NCBI GenBank assembly: GCA_023390335.1
Contig: JAEWCZ010000008.1
Span: 37,967 to 101,966, forward strand
Reading direction: 5' to 3'
Origin: Bacillota bacterium
GTDB taxonomy: Bacteria; Bacillota; Clostridia; Acetivibrionales; DSM-1351
Length of the DNA: 64,000 nt
The notes under the pieces are model-generated. The model saw nothing but the letters and a program-made list of their open reading frames with translations. It ran no database searches and was not told the DNA's origin. How positions within the stretch are numbered: position 1 is the stretch's first letter; every line of letters starts with the position of its first letter. Both the position numbers and the translations under genes were made by a program. Shown here piece after piece: positions 1 to 7,712 of this stretch.

Positions 1-17
1 TTTTTTTCCTTGCGCAT
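1..17 (-). CDS. 5' end of a truncated gene leaving the window
   Basis: On the minus strand an ATG at 17-15 opens a frame (M-R-K-E-K...) that runs off the left edge. It is preceded by AAAGGAGG (complement of 27-34) at a normal distance of nine bases. Only five codons are visible, so nothing can be said about function. It would lie downstream of the esterase-like gene, in the same direction. Confidence 0.4.
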
Positions 18-74
18 AAAATACTTCCTCCTTTAAAAATGTTCCCATTTTAGACTTAACTGGGAAATGGTAAA

Positions 75-1799
75 TTATAAATGATTGTAAAATGTTTTTA
101 CATTATTACCTATTTTTGAATGTTGTTTCAAGGAACCGTCCGGGTTTCTGCTGAATATGGAAATAAATTGCCATGCAAGTTCAGCGTCTACTATATGGAC
201 ATCGTGGGCTTTACCATGAGCTAATGCGAAGTTGTAATAATTATTATGGGTGTCACTGCTATAAAATTTATGTATTGAGTATTTATAATCCGGGTATTGT
301 TTGCACGGGTAAAGCACCTCAACAATATCACTCTCCACACCAATGCTGCATTCGGTATCGAGCGGTTTTTCAGGTGTTTCAAGGACCGGTATATTGTTAT
401 ACTGTTTCCATGCATCATACTGGTATTGCTGACCCCGACCCCTGTAAATCGGATATTCCATTTCACGGGTCCCATAAACATACCATACCGGCATACGATA
501 ATTGTGTTTCTTTTGGAGTTCAAGTCCAATTGTTATAGGACGCAAGTTGTTTTCCAGACTGAAGGTATCCTGGTCAAAAGGACCGGGGAAAGTATATGGC
601 CACATGCTATCAATAGGAGCGATTGCAGCTATTAATTCAGGATGCAACAATGCCATTACCTGAGACATGCCTGCACCATTTGAAAAGCCTGAAAGGTAAA
701 CTCTTGAACTGTCAATGGTATACTTAGCTTTTATATATTTTATTAAGGCCAGATAATATTCTTCATCGCTGGGCAAAGATTTATCCAGATTGAGGTTAAA
801 ATTGACTCCATTACTTGCTAAGGGATATACAGTAATAAAGCCTTCTTTTTCACCGATTTCATGCCACTTACTCATATCGGCTGCTTTCATGGGGTTATCA
901 AAAGCACCATGGCTGAAAATAAGCAAAGGTACCGGCTTTGACGGATTATCAAGAACACACTGGGGGACATGCTCCAGCCAGGTGTGAGTCATACCATCAT
1001 TATCGCCCAGAGATGGGTTGTCAAGATGTTTTTCAAAATGGCAGTTTTCAAAATTTATCCGTCCGGATATATTTCCTTTTTCACAAGTATTAATCCGTCT
1101 TACGGTATAAAATAAATCAAACCATATTTTATTCATTACAGTGTCAGTTAACTTGTTAAATTTTTTATCGTTAACATTAATTACTTTATGATAAGGGTTT
1201 ATATCGTTGGTATACATTGTGCCTAAAGTACCCAAAGGTGTTTCTATATCTGATTTGTTTATGCTTTTATAATAGGAAACTATTGTGTCGGAACAGTTGA
1301 AAAGTATTGAAGGCATAGCTACGCTGTCGTTAATGCTAATTTCGGGTAGTTTAGTGCCTCCGATAAGGGCTACGGCTGCAGTGGTTTCCGGGTGGAGTGC
1401 TGTGAATTCAAGGGCTGTTTCAACTCCGGAATCTAAGCCTATAACATAATGAACATCATTCATTACGCTCCATTTTCCGTTTAGTATCCCACGCGAGATA
1501 TCTTTGTTTATAAGTTCTAAAAATGCAATATCGTTTTCATAATCATTGGAATTCTTTGTTGACCACCCATATTCACAGGGATTGGGGAAAATAAATAGAA
1601 TATTATACTTCTCACCCAACTCGCACAAACCCGCGGTAATTAGCTCGGAAACCGAGGCTTCATCTGCTGAAGGACGTAGAATCATTATTGAAGATGGTTT
1701 GGTTAAATTATCCCATTCTTTATTTGGAGTAAGGATATACGTTTCTCTTGTTTTATCTAGTATTTCAAATCGTTTTATAATTAAACTCAATTTTATCAC
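75..1799 (-). CDS. Two-domain esterase / PHB-depolymerase-like alpha/beta hydrolase
   Basis: This 574-residue protein has no signal peptide. The C-terminal half (about 270-574) resembles the LpqC/polyhydroxybutyrate depolymerase type of esterase: a PLLIFSHGAFD strand with the oxyanion region, the nucleophile elbow SGFSNGAG near residue 370, and a late DTHNN/HGKAHD segment able to supply the acid and histidine. The N-terminal half also looks hydrolase-like (YVIGLDSGVETALEF, then HPETTAAVALIGG), but its elbow does not fit GxSxG, so it may be a degenerate duplicate. Start is GTG at 1799 with a weak GGAA site; TTG at 1790 is also possible. The substrate is unknown; an ester on plant polysaccharide or a feruloyl-type ester is a guess. 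Confidence 0.7.
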   Translation of the reverse strand: MIKLSLIIKRFEILDKTRETYILTPNKEWDNLTKPSSIMILRPSADEASVSELITAGLCELGEKYNILFIFPNPCEYGWSTKNSNDYENDIAFLELINKDISRGILNGKWSVMNDVHYVIGLDSGVETALEFTALHPETTAAVALIGGTKLPEISINDSVAMPSILFNCSDTIVSYYKSINKSDIETPLGTLGTMYTNDINPYHKVINVNDKKFNKLTDTVMNKIWFDLFYTVRRINTCEKGNISGRINFENCHFEKHLDNPSLGDNDGMTHTWLEHVPQCVLDNPSKPVPLLIFSHGAFDNPMKAADMSKWHEIGEKEGFITVYPLASNGVNFNLNLDKSLPSDEEYYLALIKYIKAKYTIDSSRVYLSGFSNGAGMSQVMALLHPELIAAIAPIDSMWPYTFPGPFDQDTFSLENNLRPITIGLELQKKHNYRMPVWYVYGTREMEYPIYRGRGQQYQYDAWKQYNNIPVLETPEKPLDTECSIGVESDIVEVLYPCKQYPDYKYSIHKFYSSDTHNNYYNFALAHGKAHDVHIVDAELAWQFISIFSRNPDGSLKQHSKIGNNVKTFYNHL

Positions 1800-2276
1800 T
1801 CATTCCAAATTAGATTTGATTTTCTGTAGCACTAAAGTTGAAAATTAGAAGCATGTAATTAAAATCCTTAGCTCGTTTACAAAAATAAAGGTAGTGGTGA
1901 TATAGTTGCTGCTTAAAATTGCAATATCGATTTAGCAACCTAATGCAATTTTATCTTATCCTGTTGCCAATGTCAATATATAGTAAAACATGTATGGTAA
2001 ACAAAGCCTAAACTACTTGAAATAAGTGTATTGCTAAAGTGGAATATATACAGCTCTACATGTTTGTGATTGACAGAATATACATGTATATCTATAATAA
2101 TTTTGTTGGTAAAACGAAATAGCAAACAATGTGAATATATTTCTAAAATAAAGCAAATCTTATGAGGATTGTTTATCCCTAATTCTTGCGTTCATACAAA
2201 TGTTTACATAATAGTTTTAGTGGATAAGCTTTCTGATACCGACATTAAATAATATAATATATCCTGTACTGAGGAG
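1800..2276. other. Divergent intergenic region with MFS promoter
   Basis: These 477 AT-rich bases separate two divergent genes. They contain the consensus promoter and palindrome at 2070-2098. No RNA gene, further conserved leader or credible small ORF was recognised. No clear promoter was found for the leftward hydrolase. Confidence 0.5.
2070..2098 (+). promoter_or_regulatory. Consensus sigma-A promoter with palindrome in the spacer
   Basis: TTGACA (2070-2075), a 17-base spacer and TATAAT (2093-2098) match consensus exactly. The spacer holds a perfect 14-base palindrome, ATATACATGTATAT (2078-2091), placed where a bound dimeric repressor would block RNA polymerase. It points to the MFS gene about 180 bases downstream. 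The repressor is not identifiable in the window. Confidence 0.7.
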
Positions 2277-3515
2277 GTGGCTCCGTCGAAAACGTCTTTA
2301 AATAATAATAAAAGCATCTTGTGGAGCAAAGCATTTATTTTTTTGATTGCTGTAAGTTTCATAACGGCTACGGGATTTAATATGGTCTACACAGTTATTT
2401 CTAAGTATTCAATGGATATTCAGAATTCACTGGCTATCGCAGGTGTAATATCGGGCATTTTTTCTGTCGCTGCATTAGTCATGCGCCCATTTGCAGGAAT
2501 GATGGTAGATATATTTAACAAAAAGAACTTATGCATCGCAGCAAACGTGGTTATTGGGTTGTCAGTCCTAGGGTATTCTTTTTCTTCAAGCATTCCGGTA
2601 CTTTTCTCTTTTAGGGTGCTTCATGGTATTGCATTTGGCGTCAGCAGTACGGTGAATATCGCTCTTGCTACCAGGTTTATTCCCAAGGACCGCTTGGGAG
2701 AAGGAATAGGCTACTATGGAATAGGGCAGGTAGTGGCATCTATTATTGGGCCAAATATAGGGATATACGTTGCTGACAAATATGGGTTTCAGACATTGTT
2801 TATTGTCATTGCTTTGTTGTCCTTTATAGGGGCGGCATTGCTGCTGTGTTTAAAGTACCCTGTTGAAGAAAAAGCCGCTGAAAATGTCAAAGTAAGAAGT
2901 AAGCTAACAATTGATTCCTTAATTGCCAAAGAGGGTATCCTTTATGCCGTAATGGGGGGGATGTTTTCCTTTGGAAACGGATTAGTAAGCTCGTTTTTAA
3001 TTCTATTGGGGAAAGAAAGAAACATTACAAACATTGGAATATTTTTTTCGGTGGGGGCGGTTGTAGTTTTCCTTTTGCGCCTCTTTGTAGGACGGATCGT
3101 GGATAAAAAAGGCTTAACCATTACAGTAAATATTTCATTGATAGTTTCCGCTATTTCAATGGCGTTGATAGGAGTTGCACCCACACTTGGACTGCTGATA
3201 GTTGCATCCGTATTGAAGTCTATAGGGCAAGGCGGAGGCCAGTTGTCACTTCAAGCAGAGAGTATCAAGAGAGTAAGTCCAAGCAGGGTCGGGGTAGCAA
3301 CCAGTACATTTTATATTGGCGCAGACATTGGGCAAGGATTGGGACCTATTATTGGTGGCGGAATTTCGCAATATTTTAATTATACCACAATGTTTGTGTC
3401 GTGCTCTGTGCTTATGTTGGTTTCAATGGTGGTATTTAATGTTTATCAGGGGAAAATAAAATATACTGTAAATAGCGAAACACTTGAAATTGAAGCGGGG
3501 CAGGAGAGGGTGTAG
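2277..3515 (+). CDS. MFS drug/sugar efflux-type transporter
   Basis: This 412-residue protein has about twelve hydrophobic segments. The MFS signature between segments 2 and 3 appears as MRPFAGMMVDIFNKK, and a second copy in the C-terminal half reads LRLFVGRIVDKKG, the usual twofold MFS repeat. It belongs to the inner membrane and most resembles drug/proton antiporters of the YfkF/Bcr type; the substrate cannot be told. The assigned GTG start abuts GGAGG (2272-2276), too close for normal spacing, so the first codons are uncertain. The promoter at 2070-2098 has an operator-like palindrome, which suggests ligand-induced expression. The NUDIX gene follows after 14 bases, probably in the same transcript. 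Confidence 0.85.
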   Translation: MAPSKTSLNNNKSILWSKAFIFLIAVSFITATGFNMVYTVISKYSMDIQNSLAIAGVISGIFSVAALVMRPFAGMMVDIFNKKNLCIAANVVIGLSVLGYSFSSSIPVLFSFRVLHGIAFGVSSTVNIALATRFIPKDRLGEGIGYYGIGQVVASIIGPNIGIYVADKYGFQTLFIVIALLSFIGAALLLCLKYPVEEKAAENVKVRSKLTIDSLIAKEGILYAVMGGMFSFGNGLVSSFLILLGKERNITNIGIFFSVGAVVVFLLRLFVGRIVDKKGLTITVNISLIVSAISMALIGVAPTLGLLIVASVLKSIGQGGGQLSLQAESIKRVSPSRVGVATSTFYIGADIGQGLGPIIGGGISQYFNYTTMFVSCSVLMLVSMVVFNVYQGKIKYTVNSETLEIEAGQERV

Positions 3516-3529
3516 AGGGGGAGCTTTCT

Positions 3530-3952
3530 ATGAGATATGAAAAATCATGCGGAGCAATTGTGTATAGAGACTATAACGACACTATTGAGTTTTTGTCAGT
3601 AAAAAGTAAAATCCACGGTCATTGGGGCTTTCCAAAAGGTCACATTGAAGAAGGAGAAAGTGAGCAGGAAGCCGCGAAAAGAGAAGTAATGGAAGAGACA
3701 GAATTAATCATTACCCTATGTAGCGATTACAAGGCAAGCGTAAAATACTATTCAGCAGAATATACTTGTAAGGAAGTTGTCTACTTTATTGGAAAATCTT
3801 TAAGTGAATATATAAATATTCAGAAGGAAGAAATCGAGGATTTCAAATGGCTTAGTTACAACGATATGCTTGAAATAATAACTTTCGATAATGATAAAAA
3901 TATTTTGAGAGAGGTCAAAAATTATATGGAGAATAAGGGCTTTAATTTATAG
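3530..3952 (+). CDS. NUDIX hydrolase (Ap4A-hydrolase type)
   Basis: This 140-residue cytoplasmic protein carries a complete NUDIX box near residues 37-59 (GHIEEGE...AAKREVMEET), giving the glutamates that hold Mg2+ at the pyrophosphate. The opening KSCGAIVYR and HWGFPKGHIE segments are typical of bis(5'-nucleosyl)-tetraphosphatase-like members, which cleave diadenosine tetraphosphate or related nucleotides. The exact substrate is inferred only from this resemblance. ATG at 3530 follows a GGGGGAG site. It trails the MFS gene by 14 bases, so the two are probably cotranscribed. Confidence 0.85.
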   Translation: MRYEKSCGAIVYRDYNDTIEFLSVKSKIHGHWGFPKGHIEEGESEQEAAKREVMEETELIITLCSDYKASVKYYSAEYTCKEVVYFIGKSLSEYINIQKEEIEDFKWLSYNDMLEIITFDNDKNILREVKNYMENKGFNL

Positions 3953-3997
3953 TTTATATTGAAGAAATTGCTGGTCATGGGGAAATATTAGTTCCTA

Positions 3998-4025
3998 TCT
4001 CATGTGTAATACAATACACATGAGA
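3998..4025. repeat. Hairpin without T-run after NUDIX gene
   Basis: Perfect ten-base arms TCTCATGTGT (3998-4007) and ACACATGAGA (4016-4025) enclose an eight-base loop. No T-run follows on either strand, so it may be an RNA processing or stability element, or an operator, rather than a standard intrinsic terminator. Confidence 0.5.
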
Positions 4026-4136
4026 ATAGCATTTACACCTACAACAACTACTGACTTTCCCATAGTATTTAATATATCTTACTAATTTTTGTTGCCAAGG
4101 GGCAACACTTGCCCACCAAGAAAAAATTATCAAAAC

Positions 4137-4169
4137 AAAACCCTATAACCATTTTGATTATAGGGTTTT
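4137..4169. terminator. Bidirectional intrinsic terminator
   Basis: CCCTATAA (4141-4148) pairs with TTATAGGG (4158-4165), flanked by AAAA on the left and TTTTT on the right, so it can work in both directions. It lies directly beside the degenerate tRNA-Arg fragment at 4171-4194, as a hairpin also does beside the 5314 copy. Confidence 0.75.
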
Positions 4170-4170
4170 T

Positions 4171-4194
4171 AGTACGCCCGATATGATTTGAACG
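4171..4194 (-). repeat. Degenerate copy of the 3' end of tRNA-Arg
   Basis: These 24 bases align with 7410-7433, the acceptor 3' strand and T-arm of tRNA-Arg, with 4 mismatches, all transitions. The AGTACGCCCG core and GAACG are intact. It is read as an old attachment-site remnant at the outer end of the block holding the RCC1-like gene. Confidence 0.55.
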
Positions 4195-4271
4195 CTAAAT
4201 AATTCGTTTGCCCTTGACCAGTCAAACCAAGAACAAAAGGATTCTAAGCCGCTTTTACAATAAGAAAATTA

Positions 4272-5192
4272 TTAGCCAACATTATATATTTTAAATTTAT
4301 TGTTTTTATCAAAAGCCACTAAACGACCGTTTGAAAATCCATCATAAGAGTCTTTACCACTGGCAGCCATACTAATGATCTGAGTGAACCCTTTAATTTT
4401 AGAAGGTGAATTCTTCTTATCTCCCCATTGTTTCCAAGTCCACACATTTCCGGTACCATCAATTACATACGCTTCCATTCTTCCAGCTTCAATTGATTTT
4501 GCACCTGTGAAGCCTTTTATTTGCACGGGCTTCGGAGCTCCTTCACTATCAAAACTCCATTGCCATACTGTATTGTCCTTTTTTAGAGCTAAGCCATTAC
4601 TAGCTCCAGATGAGATTTGTTTGACATTTTTCAACCCAGTTATTTGAGTTAATGGCTTCTTTTTAACAAAATCTGCTATAACAGCCTCATCACGCCACTG
4701 CCAAACTGTTCCATCACTTTTCAGAGCTATAACATAAAAATCTTTTATTGATATACTGGTTACACCAGAAAGACCTTCTACTTTAAAGACTTGAAGATTG
4801 TTGTTAACACCCCAGACTGATCCGTCGGTTTTTAAAGCATACATTCCTTCAGAGCCTATACTAATAGATTTTACCGTACCCAATTTATCAAGCTTCTTTT
4901 TGGTATTAGGATTATCCTGATAATAGTACACATATCCTGATTTATCCATAACCCAAAGACCAAAGTAAACATCATCTGCAGCCATTTTTACATTAGATAC
5001 TTTTTTAATTTGAACCAGATTACTGCTATTAGGCTGAGTAACATACAATTTACCGTCGCTTGTGGTAAAGTACACTTCATTACCACCGCCAATTACTGAT
5101 GAATATTTGGTTGCGACAGCAAAAGTACTGATTGATAAGCTGAGTATGACAATTATTACAGTTAATACAGAAAAGAATTTCCTTGAATTCAT
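4272..5192 (-). CDS. Secreted RCC1-like repeat protein
   Basis: This 306-residue protein begins with a Sec signal peptide (charged MNSRK, a hydrophobic stretch to about residue 22, then STFAVA). The mature part is a run of about 50-residue repeats, each with an (A/V)(L/I)K.DG.VW.W motif: ALKTDGSVWGV, ALKSDGTVWQW, ALKKDNTVWQW and VIDGTGNVWTW. This matches bacterial RCC1/BLIP-II-type beta-propellers, which mainly bind proteins or carbohydrates outside the cell. No enzyme motif is seen. ATG at 5192 follows AGGGGGA. It is the only gene between two tRNA-Arg fragments (4171-4194 and 5314-5363), consistent with arrival on a small element. Confidence 0.75.
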   Translation of the reverse strand: MNSRKFFSVLTVIIVILSLSISTFAVATKYSSVIGGGNEVYFTTSDGKLYVTQPNSSNLVQIKKVSNVKMAADDVYFGLWVMDKSGYVYYYQDNPNTKKKLDKLGTVKSISIGSEGMYALKTDGSVWGVNNNLQVFKVEGLSGVTSISIKDFYVIALKSDGTVWQWRDEAVIADFVKKKPLTQITGLKNVKQISSGASNGLALKKDNTVWQWSFDSEGAPKPVQIKGFTGAKSIEAGRMEAYVIDGTGNVWTWKQWGDKKNSPSKIKGFTQIISMAASGKDSYDGFSNGRLVAFDKNNKFKIYNVG

Positions 5193-5275
5193 ATATTTTA
5201 TCCCCCTAAATGTGTGATAGATAAAGGTATTTTATATTATAATGTATAAATATGCAAGAAAAAGGTGGGAAACAC

Positions 5276-5312
5276 AAAAAAGCTTGTAACCCTAACGGCT
5301 ACAAGCTTTTTT
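5276..5312. terminator. Strong bidirectional intrinsic terminator
   Basis: Thirteen-base arms AAAAAAGCTTGTA (5276-5288) and TACAAGCTTTTTT (5300-5312) form a long stem with an A-run on one side and a T-run on the other. It ends one base before the tRNA-Arg fragment at 5314, where the terminator of an intact tRNA gene would lie. Confidence 0.85.
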
Positions 5313-5313
5313 C

Positions 5314-5363
5314 TGGTACGCCCGACACGATTCGAACGTGCGACCTGCGGTTTAGGAAACCGA
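5314..5363 (-). repeat. Exact 50-base copy of tRNA-Arg 3' part (att-like)
   Basis: These 50 bases are identical to 7409-7458, running from the encoded CCA end through the acceptor 3' strand, T-arm and variable loop to the 5' side of the anticodon arm. Identity stops abruptly on both sides. A tRNA 3' fragment of this length is the classical scar of site-specific integration into a tRNA gene. No integrase lies between the copies. Confidence 0.85.
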
Positions 5364-5551
5364 TATAAATATAAATCTACAAAGCCCTAGTATGATAAGA
5401 ATTTAACTATTACCACAGCCTGGTTGAAGTAAGCTTGGAATGTAAAGATTTGGCACTAAAAGGATATTAAGGCCAGATCGATTAAAGGAAATACCCTGGT
5501 CAATTAGTAAAATAGATTCAGGATATTAATTAAATTGTTTATTTTATATAA

Positions 5552-6511
5552 TTATTTACTCATATACGCATCAATATAACCTTTTGCAAATTGTACCAAA
5601 TCATTATAATTATCGTAGTATGAAACATCACTGTTGACAAATTTGTAGGAGCTTAAGCAATAATTTACTCCATCAAGGTCGAAAGAGATATGTTTTATGT
5701 GAACAATTCCTTTAGGCTTCTTGGTGGCATCTTGATAAGCCTTATATCCAATTATTGTCCACTGGTAATCAGGTCTGATATCATCAAAATATGAACATTT
5801 AACTCCTTTATAAACGAAGTCACTGATTGGAACTAATGTTTTAGACTTAGACTTTTTACTATCAGTTATTTTCGACATTCCCAGAATTATTTGTGTTGTA
5901 TCTGTGAATTGGCCGTCTGGTGAATATGATAGTGTAAGATATCTTAACGGGTTAAATTTTTCCAGACTTTTAAATACGGAATCATCTTTAATGCTTTGCA
6001 ACGGCGTGTCTGAATTCCCTAAAGCCATTAAATCACTTGCTTTGCCTGTCAGGCGAATATCTACAGATGCTTGATTTTGAGAATTTGAGTTAATAACTTC
6101 AGGCATAAAGGGTTTAAAACCGATTTTATCTATCAGTTCACTTTCGCTGAACTGGTTAATGGGTATGCCACCATAATTGTTAGCATCAAGGACCGCATCT
6201 GCGTTCTTTTCGACAACAGCATAAGTATCGCCCCGCTTTTCAAGAGTAAATATGTTTTGAACCAATTGGGTTATGGAATTTCTCACCTCTGCCGAAGCCG
6301 CAATTGTCCCACCTATAGTGATTGCAACAATACATGTAAACAGGGTGACATACCTGAATGAAGACGTTTTTGGCTTAGGCAATCTATTTTTAGTCAGCGT
6401 TTCTTTTTTTTGCATAAACTTTAATATTGCCGCTTCGCTGATATTATTTGTTGGAGCAGCAGCCTCGTTTTTAAAAAATTCAGATAAATTCTTATTAAAA
6501 TCATTATTCAT
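5552..6511 (-). CDS. Membrane-anchored anti-sigma factor-like protein
   Basis: About 319 residues. A cytoplasmic N-terminus of about 50 residues is followed by one membrane segment (YVTLFTCIVAITIGGTIAA) and a large extracellular domain rich in beta-strand-like sequence, ending YIDAYMSK. This layout, and its place right after an ECF-type sigma gene, fit the DUF4179/DUF4367 group of anti-sigma or regulatory membrane proteins. The inferred role is to hold the sigma factor at the membrane until an outside signal arrives. The start is taken at ATG 6511, seven bases after GGAG; ATG 6517 is too close. It starts 13 bases after the sigma stop codon. It lies in the interval bounded by tRNA-Arg copies. 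Confidence 0.65.
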   Translation of the reverse strand: MNNDFNKNLSEFFKNEAAAPTNNISEAAILKFMQKKETLTKNRLPKPKTSSFRYVTLFTCIVAITIGGTIAASAEVRNSITQLVQNIFTLEKRGDTYAVVEKNADAVLDANNYGGIPINQFSESELIDKIGFKPFMPEVINSNSQNQASVDIRLTGKASDLMALGNSDTPLQSIKDDSVFKSLEKFNPLRYLTLSYSPDGQFTDTTQIILGMSKITDSKKSKSKTLVPISDFVYKGVKCSYFDDIRPDYQWTIIGYKAYQDATKKPKGIVHIKHISFDLDGVNYCLSSYKFVNSDVSYYDNYNDLVQFAKGYIDAYMSK

Positions 6512-6524
6512 TTTCATACTCCTT

Positions 6525-7082
6525 TCAAATCTGATTATAATTTTCGCCTTTTGTAAAATCCGTTACCTGGTCTTCAAGCTTTTTGTGTAATACTGTACGG
6601 GCATAAAACAGTCTGGTTTTTACAGTAGCTTCAAGAGTATGTGTTATTTTTGCAATTTCTTTGATAGACATTTCGTTGAAATAATATAATACAATTACTG
6701 TTTTTAAATTAGCGGACAGTTCGTTCACAGAAGTACGAAGCTTACTGTAGGTCATGGATTTCTGCACCTGTTCCTCAAAACCATTTCCGCATGTGTTTTG
6801 TGCTTCTTTAGGCAGAATTTTTGAGTATTGTTTTACCATTCTCCACCCAACTCGCGTCAGTATCCTGTAAAACCAGACATTAAATGCAGCAGGACACTTT
6901 AAAGACTTTATTTGCTCCATACAACTCACAAAAGTTTCTTGAACAATATCTTCCGAAAGTCCTCTTTTTCCCGATATAAGGTATGCGGTACCAAAGGCTT
7001 TTGGCTCGATATATGTGAATAGTTCTTTGAAAGCTTCAGTATTACCCAGCTGGCATTTTTCTATTGTGTCATTTAGATTCAA
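6525..7082 (-). CDS. ECF-type RNA polymerase sigma factor
   Basis: Sigma-70 family protein of about 185 residues. Region 2 appears as GLSEDIVQETFVSCMEQI with the following WFYRILTRVGW. Region 4 appears as LSANLKTVIVLYYFNEMSIKEIA followed by a recognition helix (EATVKTRLFYAR). There is no region 1 or 3, as in ECF sigmas. The upstream ATG at 7100 reads ATG-AAA-GGA-GAT, so it overlaps its own AAAGGAG site. TTG at 7082, eight bases after GGAG, is the more likely start. The next gene encodes its probable anti-sigma partner. Target promoters are unknown, and no convincing autoregulatory -35/-10 was found. Confidence 0.85.
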   Translation of the reverse strand: MNLNDTIEKCQLGNTEAFKELFTYIEPKAFGTAYLISGKRGLSEDIVQETFVSCMEQIKSLKCPAAFNVWFYRILTRVGWRMVKQYSKILPKEAQNTCGNGFEEQVQKSMTYSKLRTSVNELSANLKTVIVLYYFNEMSIKEIAKITHTLEATVKTRLFYARTVLHKKLEDQVTDFTKGENYNQI

Positions 7083-7408
7083 TTTATCATCTCCTTTCAT
7101 CTGTAAGGGACCCTTTAAATATAAAGAGCAATGAACAATAAGAAGGTTCTGTAAGAATTATAAATTTTTTAAACGGGAAAGAATACTGTATTTTGATTTC
7201 ACAATGAACAGGCTGCAGCATAAACGGACAGTATCTGCAACCACTAAACCCGTAAAATAAAAACACATCTCGTTGTATCACTAAAGCCAAGCAGGGCTCT
7301 GAAAAAGTTGTCTGACTTTTTGGGAAAGGAGGATGAACGGCGAATCGGTATAAAAGATCCCCAACTGCAAAGCAATTGGGGATTGGTGGAGCGAAGTCTG
7401 CTCCGATG
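7083..7408. other. Sigma factor upstream region and tRNA-Arg trailing hairpins
   Basis: From left to right this holds the sigma ribosome binding site, a small palindrome AAGGGACCCTT (7105-7115), about 180 AT-rich bases with no recognised gene, an AAAAAGT/ACTTTTT hairpin near 7302-7321, and two hairpins just 3' of the tRNA: ATCCCCAA.../TTGGGGAT (7357-7383) and GGAGC/GCTCC (7387-7403). The first of these two probably ends the tRNA transcript. Confidence 0.5.
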
Positions 7409-7485
7409 TGGTACGCCCGACACGATTCGAACGTGCGACCTGCGGTTTAGGAAACCGACGCTCTATCCTACTGAGCTACGGGCGC
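7409..7485 (-). tRNA. tRNA-Arg (anticodon CCT)
   Basis: The minus strand folds as a complete 77-base tRNA with CCA encoded at 7411-7409. The acceptor stem is GCGCCCG with CGGGCGT, the D-arm is GCTC...GAGC, the anticodon loop is TTCCTAA (anticodon CCT, reading AGG), and the T-loop contains GTTCGAATC. Its 3' 50 bases are repeated exactly at 5314-5363 and imperfectly at 4171-4194, marking it as an integration target. Confidence 0.95.
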
Positions 7486-7712
7486 GTAAATAAATGTTTC
7501 TTTTTAACAACTATCATAGTATACTAAAAAAATTTCAACATTTCAAGGCTATTTTTATTATAAAATTAGACCGTAAATAACTTTGTGTAGGAAATGCATG
7601 GAAAAAGGCAATAGGTTGTTTTATAATTATTAGATATAGTGAGATATTAATTAATAAAGAGAATAGAATAACCAGTAACCAAAATGAAAATAGAAAAGCG
7701 GAGGTAAATAAT

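Noticed and set aside
4091..4106. GTTGCC-AAGG-GGCAAC mini hairpin
   Set aside because: Perfect but only six base pairs with no T-run; could be chance or part of the terminator region.
7087..7290. 67-residue minus-strand ORF upstream of the sigma gene
   Set aside because: No ribosome site and no recognisable motif; low-complexity, cysteine-rich translation typical of noncoding sequence.
7308..7493. 61-residue plus-strand ORF ending ...RFRKPTLYPTELRARK
   Set aside because: It is the well-known spurious reading of the strand opposite a tRNA gene; tRNA-Arg at 7409-7485 explains it.
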